Assembly (NCBI GenBank): GCA_046344715.1
Contig: JBKDKX010000014.1
Location: 1-23,063, forward strand
Direction of reading: 5' to 3'
Source of the DNA: CAZAQK01 sp046344715
GTDB lineage: Bacteria > Pseudomonadota > Alphaproteobacteria > Rickettsiales > SXRF01
Length of the DNA: 23,063 bases
Positions 1 through 7,980 of the stretch are shown piece after piece. A program made the position numbers and the translations under genes. Numbering within the stretch: the first letter of the stretch is position 1; each line of letters begins with the position of its first letter. The notes under the pieces were generated by a model. That model was not told where the DNA came from. It saw only the letters and a list, made by a program, of their open reading frames with translations, and made no database searches.

Positions 1-135
1 GTGATGCCAGGTGACAACGTGACGATGGAAGTAACGCTGATATCGCCAATAGCGATGGAAGAAGGCGTGCGCTTCGCTATCCGCGAAGGTGGCCGTACCG
101 TCGGTGCCGGCGTAGTCGCAAAAATTGTTGAGTAG
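1..135 (+). CDS. tuf: Elongation factor Tu, C-terminal fragment
   Basis: The window opens inside this gene; the last 44 codons are visible and end in TAG. They read as domain III of EF-Tu, with the familiar motifs VMPGDNV, FAIREGGRTVGAGVV and a final KIVE-type tail. EF-Tu is the GTPase that delivers aminoacyl-tRNA to the ribosome. The N-terminal GTPase domain lies outside the window. It sits 30 bases upstream of rpsJ, the usual str-S10 junction (fusA-tuf-rpsJ) of many proteobacteria, so it probably shares transcripts with the ribosomal genes that follow. Identity is very secure despite the truncation by the window edge. Confidence 0.97.
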   Translation: MMPGDNVTMEVTLISPIAMEEGVRFAIREGGRTVGAGVVAKIVE

Positions 136-165
136 TTAGATTAGGATTGGATGAAGGATTAAGTT

Positions 166-483
166 ATGCAAAACCAGAAAATCCGCATTTGGCTTAAGGC
201 GTTCGATCACCGTGTGCTTGATACCAGCACTGCGGAGATCGTATCGACTGCCAAACGTACAGGCGCACAGGTGCGCGGGCCGATTCCTCTGCCTCGCCGC
301 ATTGAGCGCTTTACGGTGAATCGTTCGCCGCATGTGGATAAAAAATCCCGTGAGCAGTTCGAGATCCGTACGCATAAGCGCGTGATTGACATACTTGATC
401 CGACACCACAGACCGTGGACGCGCTCATGAAGCTCGACCTTGCGTCTGGTGTGGATATTAAAATCAAGGCGGAGGCAGCATAA
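166..483 (+). CDS. rpsJ: 30S ribosomal protein S10 (uS10, NusE)
   Basis: The protein has 105 residues, close to the usual 103. It carries the S10 signature around residues 61-72 (SREQFEIRTHKR) and the RGPIPLP segment near 37-43. S10 is in the head of the 30S subunit and, as NusE, also takes part in transcription antitermination with NusB. The ATG at 166 is preceded by AAGGA at 154-158, a good Shine-Dalgarno with 7 bases of spacing. It opens the S10 block and ends 1 base before rplC. Confidence 0.98.
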   Translation: MQNQKIRIWLKAFDHRVLDTSTAEIVSTAKRTGAQVRGPIPLPRRIERFTVNRSPHVDKKSREQFEIRTHKRVIDILDPTPQTVDALMKLDLASGVDIKIKAEAA

Positions 484-484
484 T

Positions 485-1210
485 ATGCGTACCGGTCTTA
501 TTACAAAAAAACTGGGCATGACCAGCGTCTATACACCGGAAGGTGAAATGATGGCGGTAACCCTGCTGCAAGTTGATAATTGTCAGGTTGTTGCAAAGAA
601 AACTAAAGAAAAAGATGGTTATGATGCTGTGCAGCTTGGTGCTGGCAGTGTAAAAGCCAAGAACACCACAAAAGCAATGCGCGGTCATTTCGCTAAGGCA
701 AAGGTTGAGCCTAAAGCGAAAGTGGTTGAATTCCGCGTAGCAGAAAGTGCGCTGCTGGATGCTGGTTCTGAGCTGGTTGCTAGTCATTTCGTGCCAGGCC
801 AGTATGTGGATGTGATTGGTGAAACCAAAGGTAAGGGCTTTGAAGGTGTTATGAAACGCTGGAACTTTGCTGGTTTGGAAGCATCGCATGGTGTGTCTGT
901 ATCGCATCGTTCGCACGGTTCAACCGGTCAACGTCAGGATCCAGGCCGCGTATTCAAAGGCAAAAAAATGGCCGGTCATCTCGGAACCGAGCGTGTGACT
1001 ACCCAGAATCTTCAGATTATATCTGTAGATGATGACAAAGGTCTCATTGCGGTGCGCGGTACCGTACCAGGTACTGAGAACGGTTATGTATTTATAAAAG
1101 ATTCTGTGAAGAAAGGTTTGCATCCAAAAGCGCCTTTCCCTGCAGGTATCAGAAAATCTGAAGCAGTGGCTGCTGAGCAGTCTGCTGCTGAAACAACCAA
1201 TGAGCAATAG
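485..1210 (+). CDS. rplC: 50S ribosomal protein L3 (uL3)
   Basis: An early-assembly 50S protein that reaches the peptidyl-transferase region. I chose ATG 485 over the in-frame ATG at 440, because 440 lies inside rpsJ while 485 gives the canonical MRTGLITKKLGM start with GGAGG at 471-475. The resulting 241 residues are about 30 longer than E. coli L3, with a short Ala/Glu-rich C-terminal tail (last 15 residues or so). The conserved loop with SHGVSVSHRSHGSTGQRQDP and FKGKKMAGHLG is intact; the Gln in GSTGQ is the residue methylated by PrmB in E. coli. Seven bases separate it from rplD. Confidence 0.97.
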   Translation: MRTGLITKKLGMTSVYTPEGEMMAVTLLQVDNCQVVAKKTKEKDGYDAVQLGAGSVKAKNTTKAMRGHFAKAKVEPKAKVVEFRVAESALLDAGSELVASHFVPGQYVDVIGETKGKGFEGVMKRWNFAGLEASHGVSVSHRSHGSTGQRQDPGRVFKGKKMAGHLGTERVTTQNLQIISVDDDKGLIAVRGTVPGTENGYVFIKDSVKKGLHPKAPFPAGIRKSEAVAAEQSAAETTNEQ

Positions 1211-1217
1211 GTGACCT

Positions 1218-1838
1218 ATGAAAGTTAAAGTGGTTACATTGGACAATAAAGACGCAGGTGAGATTGCCTTGGCTAAGGAAATTTTCGGTCTTGAAGTCCG
1301 TATGGATATTCTGCATCGTATGGTGGAATACCAACGTGCTAAGAAACAGTCTGGCACACACAAAACCAAGACGATTTCTGAAATCAGCGGCACAACCAAG
1401 AAGCCTTTCAAGCAAAAAGGTACTGGTTCTGCTCGTCAGGGGTCATTGCGTTCTGCGCAGATGCGCGGCGGTGCTACGATTTTTGGCCCGGTGGTTCGCA
1501 GCCATGCGGTTGATCTTCCAAAAAAAGTCCGCAAGCTTGCTATGAAACACGCCCTTTCTGCAAAACATAAAGAAGGCACGTTATTCGTTATTGATAGTGA
1601 TCATGTTAAAGCAGCAAAAACCAAAGCGATTGCCGCGTCATTCAAGAAAAATGGCTGGGATGCTCCGCTCATTATTGGTGGCGCGAAGCTGGATGAAAGT
1701 TTTGCCAAGGCAGCACGTAACATTAAGCATGTGGATGTACTCTGTCAGGATGGTGCGAACGTATATGACATTCTCCGTCATAAACAACTGGTACTCACAA
1801 AGGATGCAGTGAAGCACCTGGAAGAGAGGCTCAAATGA
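1218..1838 (+). CDS. rplD: 50S ribosomal protein L4 (uL4)
   Basis: The 206-residue product matches the usual length near 201. The long loop that lines the exit tunnel is visible at about residues 62-91 (KPFKQKGTGSARQGS, then MRGGATIFGP). L4 binds 23S rRNA, and in E. coli it also represses its own operon; whether that holds here cannot be seen. AGGTGA just before the ATG is the only Shine-Dalgarno-like stretch, rather close to the start. The stop overlaps the rplW start in ATGA at 1835-1838, which implies translational coupling. Confidence 0.97.
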   Translation: MKVKVVTLDNKDAGEIALAKEIFGLEVRMDILHRMVEYQRAKKQSGTHKTKTISEISGTTKKPFKQKGTGSARQGSLRSAQMRGGATIFGPVVRSHAVDLPKKVRKLAMKHALSAKHKEGTLFVIDSDHVKAAKTKAIAASFKKNGWDAPLIIGGAKLDESFAKAARNIKHVDVLCQDGANVYDILRHKQLVLTKDAVKHLEERLK

Positions 1839-2161
1839 AAAAAGTAACTAAGAAAGTAAGCGCAGAAGCACGCAGCTATCATTATGATGTGCTGCTGTCT
1901 CCAGTGATTACGGAAAAATCAACAGCGGCATCTGAACATGGCAAGTTTGTGTTCAACGTGCGTTCATGCGCGGGCAAAGAAGAAATCCGCTCTGCAGTGG
2001 AAGCGTTGTTCAAAGTAAAAGTGACCAAGGTGAATACACTGAATCGTTTGGGTAAGAATAAACGTTTCAAAAACACTATGGGCAAGCAAAGCGATGTGAA
2101 AAAAGCAATTGTGACACTGGCTGAAGGTCAGTCAATCGACTTACAAAGTGGAGTGAAATAA
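1835..2161 (+). CDS. rplW: 50S ribosomal protein L23 (uL23)
   Basis: A 108-residue protein with the L23 signatures SPVITEKST (residues 22-30) and VNTLNRLGKNKRF followed by KKAIVTL. L23 sits at the tunnel exit and is the docking site for trigger factor and the signal recognition particle. The N-terminus has roughly 10 extra basic residues before the conserved core. It begins within the last codons of rplD (ATGA overlap) and is followed after one base by rplB. Confidence 0.96.
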   Translation: MKKVTKKVSAEARSYHYDVLLSPVITEKSTAASEHGKFVFNVRSCAGKEEIRSAVEALFKVKVTKVNTLNRLGKNKRFKNTMGKQSDVKKAIVTLAEGQSIDLQSGVK

Positions 2162-2162
2162 C

Positions 2163-2990
2163 ATGGCACTCAAGAGTTTTAAACCAACTACACCTGCTCA
2201 GCGTCAACTGGTTATAGTTGACCGTTCCGAGCTCTGGAAAGGTAAGCCAGTTAAGCAGCTGACTGAAGGTAAGCGCAAAACGGGTGGCCGTAACCATCAT
2301 GGTCGTCTGACCGCGTTCCGGGTTGGCGGTGGTCATAAGAAAAAACTGCGCGTGATTGATTTCAAGCGTGATAAGTTTGACGTTCCTGCAACGGTTGAGC
2401 GCCTTGAGTATGATCCTAACCGTTCGGCGTTTATCGCACTCATCAAATATGCCGATGGTGAAATGTCTTACATCCTCGCGCCTCAGCGTCTCGCTGTGGG
2501 TGACACGGTTGTGGCCTCGGATAAAGCGGACATTAAACCTGGCAACGCAATGCACTTAAAGAGCATTCCTGTGGGTACGATTATCCACAACGTTGAAATG
2601 AAAGTGGGTAAAGGCGGACAGCTTGCGCGCTCTGCTGGCACGTATGTGCAGCTTGTGGGCAAAGATGGCGGTTTCGCGCAGATTAAACTGCGTTCTGGCG
2701 AGCTTCGCATGGTGCTTGATACCTGTCTTGCAACGATTGGTGCTGTATCTAACCCAGATCACCAGAACCGTGTAATTGGCAAGGCTGGCCGTAGCCGTTG
2801 GCTTGGTATCCGTCCTTGCGTGCGCGGTGTTGCGATGAATCCGGTAGACCATCCACATGGTGGCGGTGAAGGTCGTACGTCTGGTGGTCGTCATCCGGTT
2901 ACTCCGTGGGGTAAAGGTACAAAAGGCAACAAGACCCGTTCTCGCAAGAAAAAGAACAAGCTCATCATCAAGAACCGGCACGGTAAATAG
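2163..2990 (+). CDS. rplB: 50S ribosomal protein L2 (uL2)
   Basis: The 275-residue product matches the family length (273 in E. coli). It carries GGRNHHGRLT near residues 41-50 and the near-universal VDHPHGGGEGR motif at 228-238, which lies close to the peptidyl-transferase centre. The Lys/Arg-rich C-terminus is typical. GGAG at 2149-2152 precedes ATG 2163. L2 is needed for subunit joining. It sits in the invariant order rplW-rplB-rpsS. Confidence 0.98.
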   Translation: MALKSFKPTTPAQRQLVIVDRSELWKGKPVKQLTEGKRKTGGRNHHGRLTAFRVGGGHKKKLRVIDFKRDKFDVPATVERLEYDPNRSAFIALIKYADGEMSYILAPQRLAVGDTVVASDKADIKPGNAMHLKSIPVGTIIHNVEMKVGKGGQLARSAGTYVQLVGKDGGFAQIKLRSGELRMVLDTCLATIGAVSNPDHQNRVIGKAGRSRWLGIRPCVRGVAMNPVDHPHGGGEGRTSGGRHPVTPWGKGTKGNKTRSRKKKNKLIIKNRHGK

Positions 2991-2998
2991 GAGTTTAT

Positions 2999-3289
2999 AT
3001 GGCAAGATCAGTTTGGAAAGGCCCGTTCGTAGATGGTTACCTGCTCAAAAAAGCAGAAGTTGCCCGCGCATCTGGCAAAAATATGATCATCAAGACATGG
3101 TCACGTCGTTCCACCATCATCCCGCAATTCGTTGGGTTGACCTTTGGTGTGTATAACGGGAAGAAATTTATCCCCGTTGCAGTGAACGAAGACATGATTG
3201 GTCATAAATTCGGAGAATTCTCTCCTACACGCACCTTCAACGGCCATACGGCAGTGAAGAAGGAAGCGGCTCCGGCGAAGAAGGGCTAA
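2999..3289 (+). CDS. rpsS: 30S ribosomal protein S19 (uS19)
   Basis: The 96-residue protein begins with MARSVWKGPFVDGYLLKKA and contains TWSRRSTIIPQFVG and FSPTRTFNGH, all diagnostic of S19. It is part of the 30S head and contacts S13. AGGAG overlapping the rplB stop, 5 bases before ATG 2999, is a clear Shine-Dalgarno. The last few residues are Lys/Ala-rich, a mild form of the tails seen in L22 and L29 downstream. Confidence 0.97.
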   Translation: MARSVWKGPFVDGYLLKKAEVARASGKNMIIKTWSRRSTIIPQFVGLTFGVYNGKKFIPVAVNEDMIGHKFGEFSPTRTFNGHTAVKKEAAPAKKG

Positions 3290-3292
3290 CCT

Positions 3293-3754
3293 ATGACGAA
3301 TATGGCAAAAAAAATATCACAAAGTGCACCTGATCCAACAGAAGCAAAAGCGGTTATTAACCGCCTTCGTATCAGTCCGCGTAAACTTAATCTGGTGGCA
3401 GGTATGATCCGCGGTATGACTGTGGGTGATGCTATTACCCAGCTGCAATTTTCTGGCAAGCGCATTGCGAATGATGTTCGTAAGGCTCTCCAGTCAGCTA
3501 TTGCAAACGCGGAAAACAATCATAACCTCAACGTAGATTCATTGTATGTGAAAGAGGCGTATGTAGGTAAAAACCTGGTGATGAAGCGTTTCCATACGCG
3601 TGGTCGTGGTAAAAGTGCTGGCATTAAGAAGCCATACGCCAACCTTACGCTTGTTGTCCGTGAGCGTGGGGAAGAGCCTGCAAAAGAAATTAAGTCAGAG
3701 AAAAAGGCGGCTAAGAAGCCTGCTAAAAAATCTGCCAAAAAGGAGTCTGAATAA
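3293..3754 (+). CDS. rplV: 50S ribosomal protein L22 (uL22) with a Lys/Ala tail
   Basis: The core carries LRISPRKLNLVAGMIRG and a C-terminal hairpin region with FHTRGRGKSAGIKKPYANLTLVV, which places it as L22, a protein of the exit tunnel wall. At 153 residues it is about 40 longer than E. coli L22; the last 20 or so residues are almost only Lys, Ala, Ser and Glu. ATG 3293 is favoured over the in-frame ATG at 3302 because AAGGG at 3281-3285 is well spaced for the first. The stop shares one base with the rpsC start (TAATG). Confidence 0.96.
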   Translation: MTNMAKKISQSAPDPTEAKAVINRLRISPRKLNLVAGMIRGMTVGDAITQLQFSGKRIANDVRKALQSAIANAENNHNLNVDSLYVKEAYVGKNLVMKRFHTRGRGKSAGIKKPYANLTLVVRERGEEPAKEIKSEKKAAKKPAKKSAKKESE

Positions 3755-4455
3755 TGGGTCAGAAGGTAAACGCCATAGGTCTGCGCGTAGGCATTAACAA
3801 GACGTGGGATTCACGCTGGTTTGCTGGCAGTGATTACGCAGATAAACTGCATGAGGACTTCAAGATTACGAAGTATCTGAAAAAGCAACTTGATGCAGCA
3901 GGTGTAAGCAAAATCATCATCGAACGTCCGAGCAAAAAAGCGCATATCACCATTCATACAGCTCGTCCGGGGGTTGTGATTGGTAAAAAAGGCGCGGATA
4001 TCGATAAGATTAAAAAGGATATCTCAAAATTCACCAGCGATGAAGTGCATGTGAATATTGTGCCGGTGGCTAAACCGGAACTGGATGCAACACTGATCGC
4101 GGAATCGGTGGCGCAGCAGCTGGAAAAGCGTGTGGCGTTCCGCCGTGCGATGAAGCGTGCGGTGCAATCCTGTCTGCGTCTGGGTGGTCTTGGTATTCGT
4201 ATCAACGTGTCTGGTCGTCTTGGCGGCGCGGAGATTGCGCGCATGGAATGGTATCGTGAAGGCCGTGTGCCTTTGCATACGTTGCGTGCGGATGTTGACT
4301 ATGGTGTGGCGCGTGCAGAAACTGCATACGGTACAATTGGTGTGAAAGTATGGGTATTCAAGGGTGAAATCGTTGGTAAAGAAAAGAAAATTATTACCGA
4401 TGCGATTCCTCCTGTAGTGCCGAGTGATGAACCGTCAGAAGCTAAAAGCGAGTAA
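3754..4455 (+). CDS. rpsC: 30S ribosomal protein S3 (uS3)
   Basis: The 233-residue product matches the family (E. coli 233). It starts MGQKVNAIGLRVGI, has a type II KH domain with the GKKG loop at 77-80, and the C-terminal domain with RIDV-like segments and ARAETAYGTIGVKVWVFKGEI. S3 forms the mRNA entry tunnel and helicase with S4 and S5. AAGGAG at 3738-3743 lies within the end of rplV, so the two genes are tightly coupled. Confidence 0.97.
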   Translation: MGQKVNAIGLRVGINKTWDSRWFAGSDYADKLHEDFKITKYLKKQLDAAGVSKIIIERPSKKAHITIHTARPGVVIGKKGADIDKIKKDISKFTSDEVHVNIVPVAKPELDATLIAESVAQQLEKRVAFRRAMKRAVQSCLRLGGLGIRINVSGRLGGAEIARMEWYREGRVPLHTLRADVDYGVARAETAYGTIGVKVWVFKGEIVGKEKKIITDAIPPVVPSDEPSEAKSE

Positions 4456-4461
4456 TATTTT

Positions 4462-4887
4462 ATGTTGAGCCCTAAAAAAACAAAATACCGCAAGCAGCAT
4501 AAAGGACGCATCCGTGGCAATGCCAAGGGTGGTAGTCAGCTGAATTTCGGTCAGTATGGCCTGAAAGCGGTGCAGCCAGAGCGCATTACTGCTCGTCAAA
4601 TTGAGGCAGCCCGTCGTGCGATTTCTCGTCACATGAAACGCCTTGGCCGCTTATGGATTCGCGTATTTCCGGATGTGCCGGTAACCCGTAAACCTGCCGA
4701 AGTGCGCATGGGTTCCGGTAAAGGTTCTGTGGAATTCTGGGCAGCGCGTGTGGAGCCAGGCCGTATCTTATTTGAAATTGACGGTGTTAGCGAGCAGGTT
4801 GCCCGCGAGGCGTTTGACCGCGCTTCTGCCAAGCTGCCGATTAAGACCAAATTTGTCGCCCGTGTGGAAGAAGGAGAGCACGCATGA
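4462..4887 (+). CDS. rplP: 50S ribosomal protein L16 (uL16)
   Basis: The 141-residue protein has MLSPKKTKYRKQHKGR at the start and the VRMGSGKGSVEFWAARVEPG segment that defines L16. Arg82 in this segment corresponds to the arginine hydroxylated by YcfD in E. coli. L16 helps position tRNA in the A site. No strong Shine-Dalgarno is seen before ATG 4462, so translation may depend on coupling with rpsC, 6 bases upstream. It overlaps rpmC by 4 bases. Confidence 0.97.
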   Translation: MLSPKKTKYRKQHKGRIRGNAKGGSQLNFGQYGLKAVQPERITARQIEAARRAISRHMKRLGRLWIRVFPDVPVTRKPAEVRMGSGKGSVEFWAARVEPGRILFEIDGVSEQVAREAFDRASAKLPIKTKFVARVEEGEHA

Positions 4888-5159
4888 AAACCGCTGAGCT
4901 TCGTACAAAGAGCAAAGCAGAGCTCAAAGAGCTCGTGCTTAACCTGAAGAAGGAGCAATTTAACCTGCGCTTTCAGGCAGCAACCGGTGCTTTGGAAAAC
5001 CTGTCACGCTTCAAAGACGTGCGCAGAACTATTGCCCGTGCCAAGACATTGATTGATGAGCCGGAAGGTGTAGTAAAAGCCGCTCCTAAGGCAAAGAAAG
5101 AGAAAACGACCGCAGCTCCTAAAAAAGCCGCAGCTAAAAAAACGAAGGCAAAGGAGTAA
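4884..5159 (+). CDS. rpmC: 50S ribosomal protein L29 (uL29) with a long Lys/Ala tail
   Basis: Residues 1-58 are a normal L29: a two-helix protein with LKKEQFNLRFQAATGALEN and VRRTIARAKT. The remaining third (about 59-91) is a low-complexity tail of Lys, Ala, Pro and Thr, whereas most L29 proteins end near residue 65. L29 sits beside L23 at the tunnel exit. A good GGAG precedes ATG 4884, and the start overlaps the rplP stop. The tail is in frame and ends at a normal stop 3 bases before rpsQ, so it is not a frameshift product. Confidence 0.95.
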   Translation: MKTAELRTKSKAELKELVLNLKKEQFNLRFQAATGALENLSRFKDVRRTIARAKTLIDEPEGVVKAAPKAKKEKTTAAPKKAAAKKTKAKE

Positions 5160-5162
5160 CGT

Positions 5163-5393
5163 ATGCCTAAACGTGTATTGCAAGGTGTCGTAGTAAGCGA
5201 CAAAAGTGAGAAAACGGTGATCGTAAGTGTGGAACGCCGTATGGCTCACCCTGTGTATAAGAAAACCATTCGCCGTTCTAAAAAATATGCGGCACATGAT
5301 GAGCAGGGTAAGTTCAAAATAGGCGATGTGATTCAAATTATCGAATCCGCTCCTATTTCTAAAACCAAGCGCTGGCGCGTGGTGTACGAATAA
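5163..5393 (+). CDS. rpsQ: 30S ribosomal protein S17 (uS17)
   Basis: A 76-residue OB-fold protein with PKRVLQGVVVSDKSEKTV, HPVYKKTIRRSKKY and the final ISKTKRWRVV, matching S17 throughout. S17 is a primary 16S rRNA binder in the 30S body. AAGGAG within the end of rpmC gives a clear Shine-Dalgarno. It is the last gene of the S10-type block; a 33-base gap follows before rplN. Confidence 0.97.
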   Translation: MPKRVLQGVVVSDKSEKTVIVSVERRMAHPVYKKTIRRSKKYAAHDEQGKFKIGDVIQIIESAPISKTKRWRVVYE

Positions 5394-5426
5394 CACTGGA
5401 CATCAGGCATTTAAGGATAAAAGAGT

Positions 5427-5795
5427 ATGATACAGCAGCAAAGTAACTTAGAAGTAGCCGACAATTCCGGAGCGCGCCGCGTGATGTGCATTAAGGTATT
5501 GGGCGGTTCTATGCGTAAAACCGCAAGCGTTGGCGACGTGATCGTAGTTTCTATTAAAGAAGCTATTCCACGTGGCAAAGTGAAGAAAGGTGAAGTGCAC
5601 CGTGCGGTTATCGTGCGCACCCGCCGCGACATTCATCGCGCTGATGGCAGCACCATCCGCTTCGATAAGAATGCGGCTGTACTCATCAACAAGCAGAATG
5701 AGCCCATCGGCACCCGTATTTTCGGCCCTGTGACCCGCGAACTCCGCGCGAAGCAGTTCATGAAAATCGTGAGCCTTGCGCCTGAAGTATTGTAA
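5427..5795 (+). CDS. rplN: 50S ribosomal protein L14 (uL14)
   Basis: Exactly 122 residues, the invariant length of bacterial L14. It has MIQQQSNLEVADNSGARRV, the FDKNAAVLIN segment and GTRIFGPVTRELR near the C-terminus. L14 lies at the subunit interface and binds the silencing factor RsfS. AAGGA and AAGAG precede the ATG. It opens the spc block. Confidence 0.98.
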   Translation: MIQQQSNLEVADNSGARRVMCIKVLGGSMRKTASVGDVIVVSIKEAIPRGKVKKGEVHRAVIVRTRRDIHRADGSTIRFDKNAAVLINKQNEPIGTRIFGPVTRELRAKQFMKIVSLAPEVL

Positions 5796-5808
5796 GAAAG
5801 AGAAATGT

Positions 5809-6132
5809 ATGGCTAACAAGTTTAAAGTAAAAAAAGGCGATGAAGTGATTGTGATCGCAGGTAAGGATAAGGGCAAAAAGGGCACTATCCTGAAAGTGAT
5901 TACCGACGATCGTCGCGTTATCGTGAGTGGTGTAAATAAAGTAAAACGCCACACGAAACCTTCGCGCACTGGTGCTGGCGGTATCGTTGAAAAAGAGGCG
6001 TCCTTGCACGTGTCTAACGTTATGCTGGTTGACCCAAAATCCGGCAAGGGCACACGCGTTGGCTATAAGAAACTTGAAGATGGAACAAAGGCACGTGTTG
6101 CCAAGCTTTCAGGAGAAGTGATCAATGGCTAA
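5809..6132 (+). CDS. rplX: 50S ribosomal protein L24 (uL24)
   Basis: The KOW motif is visible at the N-terminus (VKKGDEVIVIAGKDKGKKG). An in-frame ATG at 5776 exists but lies inside rplN; ATG 5809 gives the family start (MANKFKVKKGDEV) and 107 residues, the normal size. L24 is one of the two assembly-initiating 50S proteins. The Shine-Dalgarno is weak (AAGAGAAA). The gene overlaps rplE by 8 bases, a sign of coupling. Confidence 0.97.
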   Translation: MANKFKVKKGDEVIVIAGKDKGKKGTILKVITDDRRVIVSGVNKVKRHTKPSRTGAGGIVEKEASLHVSNVMLVDPKSGKGTRVGYKKLEDGTKARVAKLSGEVING

Positions 6133-6703
6133 AAATACAGCAGCAAAAAAAGAATCCGCTTATACACCACGCCTTCAGGCCGTGTATGAAAAGGAAGTTG
6201 TGCCTAGCCTGCAGAAGCAGTTCAACTATAAGAACTCTATGCAGATGCCAAAGCTCGATAAAATCGTTATCAACATGGGCGTTGGTGAGGTGGTTAATGA
6301 CAGTAAAACCATCAACCATGCGGTGTCTGACCTTTCGCTCATTTCTGGCCGTAAGCCACAGGTGACGCGCTCCAAGAAGGCAATCGCTGGTTTCAAACTG
6401 CGCGAAAACCTGCCACTTGGCTGCAAAGTAACGCTTCGCAAACAGGCGATGTATGAGTTCCTGGACAGGCTTATCAATACTGCTTTGCCGCGTGTGCGTG
6501 ACTTCCGTGGTGTGAATCCAAAAAGCTTTGATGGCCGTGGCAATTACGCGCTGGGTCTTAAAGAGCAAATCGTGTTTCCTGAGGTCAATTACGATAAAAT
6601 TGATCAGGTGCGCGGTATGGATATTATCATCGTTACCACCGCAAAGACGGATGAAGAAGCAAGGGCGCTTCTGGCCGGTTTCGCGATGCCGTTTATAAAA
6701 TAG
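6125..6703 (+). CDS. rplE: 50S ribosomal protein L5 (uL5)
   Basis: The 192-residue protein is slightly longer than E. coli L5 (179) because of a short Ala/Lys-rich N-terminus. The core has KLDKIVINMGVGE, LRENLPLGCKVTLR and LPRVRDFRGV, then the FPEVNYDKID segment. L5 binds 5S rRNA and contacts P-site tRNA in the central protuberance. AGGAG lies upstream within the end of rplX. Nine bases separate it from rpsN. Confidence 0.97.
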   Translation: MAKNTAAKKESAYTPRLQAVYEKEVVPSLQKQFNYKNSMQMPKLDKIVINMGVGEVVNDSKTINHAVSDLSLISGRKPQVTRSKKAIAGFKLRENLPLGCKVTLRKQAMYEFLDRLINTALPRVRDFRGVNPKSFDGRGNYALGLKEQIVFPEVNYDKIDQVRGMDIIIVTTAKTDEEARALLAGFAMPFIK

Positions 6704-6712
6704 AGGTAGAAC

Positions 6713-7018
6713 ATGGCAAAATTGAGTTCAATCAATAAAAACAATCGTCGCGCAAAAATGATTAAGCGTGATGCTGCGAAGCGTGCGGCACTCAAGGCGG
6801 TTATCATGAACCGTGAGCTTCCAATCGAAGATCGTATGGACGCGCAGTTCAAGCTGTCTGCTCTCCCGCGCAATGGTTCTAAGGTGCGTCATCGTAACCG
6901 TTGTGAACTCACTGGTCGCGCGCGTGGTACCTATCGTAAATTTAAACTTTCGCGCATTAAACTGCGTGAACTTGGTTCGTTTGGCCGTATTCCCGGTCTC
7001 ACGAAAGCCAGCTGGTAA
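6713..7018 (+). CDS. rpsN: 30S ribosomal protein S14 (uS14), zinc-free long form
   Basis: The 101-residue length and the segment RCELTGRARGTYRKF mark the long S14 type. The short zinc-ribbon form has two CxxC pairs; here only one cysteine remains, so this is the C-minus, zinc-independent form usual in proteobacteria. It ends with LGSFGRIPGLTKASW. S14 is a 30S head protein. GAGGT precedes ATG 6713. Confidence 0.97.
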   Translation: MAKLSSINKNNRRAKMIKRDAAKRAALKAVIMNRELPIEDRMDAQFKLSALPRNGSKVRHRNRCELTGRARGTYRKFKLSRIKLRELGSFGRIPGLTKASW

Positions 7019-7030
7019 GGAGGCTAGCCC

Positions 7031-7426
7031 ATGTCAATGAATTACCGTCTTGCTGATATGCTGACACAGATTCGTAATGCTCAGGCTGCGCGTCTTGCAA
7101 AAGTGCGTATTCAGGCATCCAAGTTTCTTGGAAGCGTACTCGAAGTGTTGGTAAACGAAGGTTATATCGACGGCTACACCCGTGTTGAAGAAGAAGGAAA
7201 AATCTTCTTCGAGATTGCCCTGCGCTACAGTGAAGGTGAAAAGGTTATTCGCGAGATCAACTGCATCTCCAAACCTGGCCGTCGTGTATATTGCGAAATA
7301 TCTAAGTTGCCCAAATATTACAATGGTCTGGGTATTGCTATCCTCTCCACATCCAAAGGCGTGATGTCAGATTTTGATGCGCGCAAGGCGAATGTGGGCG
7401 GTGAAGTGCTCTGCTCAGTATTCTAA
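7031..7426 (+). CDS. rpsH: 30S ribosomal protein S8 (uS8)
   Basis: The 131-residue product shows the S8 order: YRLADMLTQIRNAQ at the N-terminus, then ISKPGRRVY and the C-terminal ILSTSKGVMSDFDARKANVGGEVLC. S8 is a central 16S rRNA binder in the 30S platform. AAGGAGG at about 7016-7022 is one of the strongest Shine-Dalgarno sequences in the window and fits ATG 7031; ATG 7037 is an alternative that removes two residues. Confidence 0.97.
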   Translation: MSMNYRLADMLTQIRNAQAARLAKVRIQASKFLGSVLEVLVNEGYIDGYTRVEEEGKIFFEIALRYSEGEKVIREINCISKPGRRVYCEISKLPKYYNGLGIAILSTSKGVMSDFDARKANVGGEVLCSVF

Positions 7427-7445
7427 AGGATAAGGAAAGAAACGT

Positions 7446-7979
7446 ATGTCACGTGTTGGTAAATCGCCAGTAGTTATTCCTTCCGGAGTTACGGTTACAC
7501 TCAGTGGCCGTGATGTCGCGGTCAAAGGCAGCAAGGGCGAGCTTAAATTTGCACTTGCTCCTGAAGTGCAGATGGAAATTAAAGAGGGCAAAGCATGGTT
7601 CAAACCGCTTAGCCAGAGCAAACAGGCACGTTCGCTGTGGGGGCTCTCGCGTCGTCATGTGGGTAACATGGTGAAGGGGGTTTCTGATGGTTTCTCAGTA
7701 AAGCTGGAAATCCAGGGCGTAGGTTTCCGTGCTGCGGCTGATAAAAATTATCTCTCAATCTCTCTTGGTTTCTCACACGAAATCAAATATGCAATCCCTG
7801 CGGGTATTACTATTGCCGTGGATAAGCAGACTAGCATTACCATTTCTGGCTTTGATAAACGCTTGGTAGGTCAGGTGGCTTCCGAGATTCGTGAGTTGCG
7901 TAAGCCAGAGCCTTATAAAGGCAAGGGTGTTCGCTATGAAGGCGAATATGTAAGACAGAAAGAAGGAAAGAAGAAGTAA
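7446..7979 (+). CDS. rplF: 50S ribosomal protein L6 (uL6)
   Basis: A 177-residue protein of normal length. It begins MSRVGKSPVVIPSGV and carries the duplicated L6 domain, ending with the rRNA-binding segment REIRELRKPEPYKGKGVRYEGE that is typical of the family. L6 lies near the GTPase-associated region of the 50S. AAGGAAAG precedes the start. Only one base separates its stop from rplR. Confidence 0.97.
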   Translation: MSRVGKSPVVIPSGVTVTLSGRDVAVKGSKGELKFALAPEVQMEIKEGKAWFKPLSQSKQARSLWGLSRRHVGNMVKGVSDGFSVKLEIQGVGFRAAADKNYLSISLGFSHEIKYAIPAGITIAVDKQTSITISGFDKRLVGQVASEIRELRKPEPYKGKGVRYEGEYVRQKEGKKK

Positions 7980-7980
7980 T

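Noticed and set aside
464..916. Long minus-strand ORF opposite rplC, and similar shadows opposite rplN, rplB, rpsE and others
   Set aside because: Each overlaps a secure ribosomal protein gene for its whole length, has no family motif and arises from the codon pattern of the real gene.
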